This document shows, in pieces, positions 63,016 to 64,000 of a stretch of DNA of 64,000 nucleotides (within the stretch, counting starts at the first letter, position 1; every line of letters starts with the position of its first letter). The stretch comes from DASYLJ01 sp964432595. GTDB taxonomy: Bacteria > Desulfobacterota > Binatia > DP-6. The stretch spans positions 1-64,000 of the forward strand of contig CAYSOF010000017.1 of the NCBI GenBank assembly GCA_964432595.1. The letters run 5' to 3'. The notes below the pieces were generated by a model that was not told the DNA's origin, made no database searches, and saw only the letters and a list, made by a program, of their open reading frames with translations. A program made the position numbers and the translations under genes.

Positions 63016-64000
63016 ATGAGCGTCCTGCAGCGTCTCTCCGTCCTGATCCCCGTCTACAACGAGGCCGGCACCGTGCGGGCGCTCCTGGAGCGCGTGCGCG
63101 AGGTCCCGCTGCCCAAGGAAGTCATCGTCGTCGACGACTGCTCGAGCGACGGGACGGCCCAGGTCCTCGCCGCCTACCGGGCGGAGGTCCCCGACACGGA
63201 CGACTTCCGGCTGGTCCTCGACCGGCACGTGGTGAACCAGGGCAAGGGCGCGGCGGTGCGGACGGCCGTCCAGCACATCACCGGCGACATCGCCCTGATC
63301 CAGGACGCCGATCTCGAGTACGACCCGCGCGAGTACTCGCGGCTCATCCAGCCGATCCTCGACGATCACGCCGACGTGGTCTTCGGCTCGCGCTTCTCCG
63401 GCAGCCCGCGGCGCGTCCTGCTCTTCTGGCACACGGTGGGGAACAAGTTCCTGACGCTCCTCTCCAACATGTGCACCAACCTGAACCTCACGGACATGGA
63501 GACCTGCTACAAGGTCTTCCGCGCCGACATCCTGAAGCGCATCCCGCTGCGCTCGAACCGCTTCGGCCTCGAGCCCGAGCTCACCGCGAAGGTCTCGCAG
63601 CTGCGCTGCCGCATCTACGAGATCCCGATCTCGTACCATGGCCGCGGCTACGGCGAGGGCAAGAAGATCGGCTGGAAGGACGCGCTGTCCGCCATCTGGA
63701 CGATCCTGCGGTTCACGGCGGTCCGCGACATCGGCCGCGACGACGCCGGCTACACGACGCTGAGCCGCGTCGAGGGCCTCAAGCGCTACAACGGCTTCAT
63801 GTGGGACCTGCTGCGCCCCTTCATCGGCAAGCGCGTCCTGGAAGTGGGTTCGGGCACCGGGTTGCTGACGCGCTACCTCGCGAGCCGCGAGGAGGTCATG
63901 GCGACGGACGTCGACCCCGAGTACGTCGAGATGCTGCAGCGCACGTACGCCGATCATCCGAACATCCAGGTGCGCGAGCTCGATCTCGCGCGTCTCGCCG
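63016..64000 (+). CDS. Family 2 glycosyltransferase fused to a SAM methyltransferase (3' end beyond window)
   Basis: 328 codons visible. The first 240 residues are a DPM1/polyprenyl-phosphate GT2 domain: LSVLIPVYNEAGTVRALLER, VVDDCSSDGT, IQDADLEYDP (metal motif) and TDMETCYKVFR. From about residue 265 a second domain begins (GLKRYNGFMWDLLRPFIGKR) with the SAM-binding motif VLEVGSGTGLLTRYLA. The methyltransferase continues beyond the edge. The fusion probably acts on a lipid-linked sugar or glycan. Start ATG 63016 follows a promoter-like box shared back-to-back with rfbD. Confidence 0.9.
   Translation, partial: MSVLQRLSVLIPVYNEAGTVRALLERVREVPLPKEVIVVDDCSSDGTAQVLAAYRAEVPDTDDFRLVLDRHVVNQGKGAAVRTAVQHITGDIALIQDADLEYDPREYSRLIQPILDDHADVVFGSRFSGSPRRVLLFWHTVGNKFLTLLSNMCTNLNLTDMETCYKVFRADILKRIPLRSNRFGLEPELTAKVSQLRCRIYEIPISYHGRGYGEGKKIGWKDALSAIWTILRFTAVRDIGRDDAGYTTLSRVEGLKRYNGFMWDLLRPFIGKRVLEVGSGTGLLTRYLASREEVMATDVDPEYVEMLQRTYADHPNIQVRELDLARLA

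Overview
The window is a very GC-rich, densely coded bacterial chromosome segment. Two features suggest a 'Deltaproteobacteria-like' lineage, possibly Candidatus Binatia/Binatota. The first is exported proteins with Thr-rich (TTTTT) linkers. The second is a Cys/Lys-rich C-terminal tail with repeated CKKxCK motifs. This placement is an inference from protein style, not a phylogeny. Genes are tightly packed, with many ATGA or GTGA stop/start overlaps. Many transcription units begin at a compact TTGnnn-N17/18-TAnnnn promoter only 6-12 nt before the start codon, so short-leader or leaderless mRNAs are predicted.

Layout. 0-5.3 kb, minus strand: secA (cut by the window edge, with an unusual insertion of about 250 residues), murI, engB, and three small lipoproteins. 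5.3-36.4 kb, both strands: what looks like an aryl-polyene-like (type II PKS/FAS) lipid or pigment locus. It holds a MIO-type ammonia lyase, a flavin halogenase-like enzyme, a PaaK-like acyl ligase, two active ketosynthases each followed by an inactive chain-length-factor-like partner, FabG, one ACP, one FabZ/ApeI-like and two ApeP-like hotdog proteins, a methyltransferase, an LpxL-like acyltransferase, two glycosyltransferases, a flippase-like membrane protein, a LysA-family decarboxylase and an orphan molybdopterin oxidoreductase. It also has four radical-SAM enzymes, three with cobalamin-binding-type N-termini and one ThiH/HydG-like. The radical-SAM set is the feature I would follow first. 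A less GC-rich island with a HEAT-repeat lipoprotein and a DUF222-HNH gene sits inside this region (13.2-15.6 kb). 36.4-42.2 kb: a small exported protein and an rpoZ-dnaJ-sigma factor-TPP enzyme-cinA-like operon. 42.2-48.6 kb: ctpA-xseA-xseB-ispA-tlyA-DUF952 as one overlapping operon, then tlpA/lgt. 48.6-51.4 kb, plus strand: dtd, a DUF1285-like gene, trmL and two exported proteins. 51.6-53.6 kb: glpX and class I aldolase. 53.7-59.0 kb: zinc-ribbon protein, Mut7-C protein, aminopeptidase-like lipoprotein and a two-gene ABC exporter. 59.1-64 kb: an SGNH-MBOAT fusion, a lipoprotein, rfbD, and a glycosyltransferase-methyltransferase fusion running off the edge.

Non-coding structure. Two convergent intergenic gaps (30.26-30.41 and 51.49-51.65 kb) carry the same element of about 150 nt: a long inverted repeat around a conserved 70-nt core with four G-runs. 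The core is conserved between copies while the arms differ, yet the arms stay self-complementary within each copy. No rRNA, tRNA, CRISPR array or complete insertion sequence was seen.
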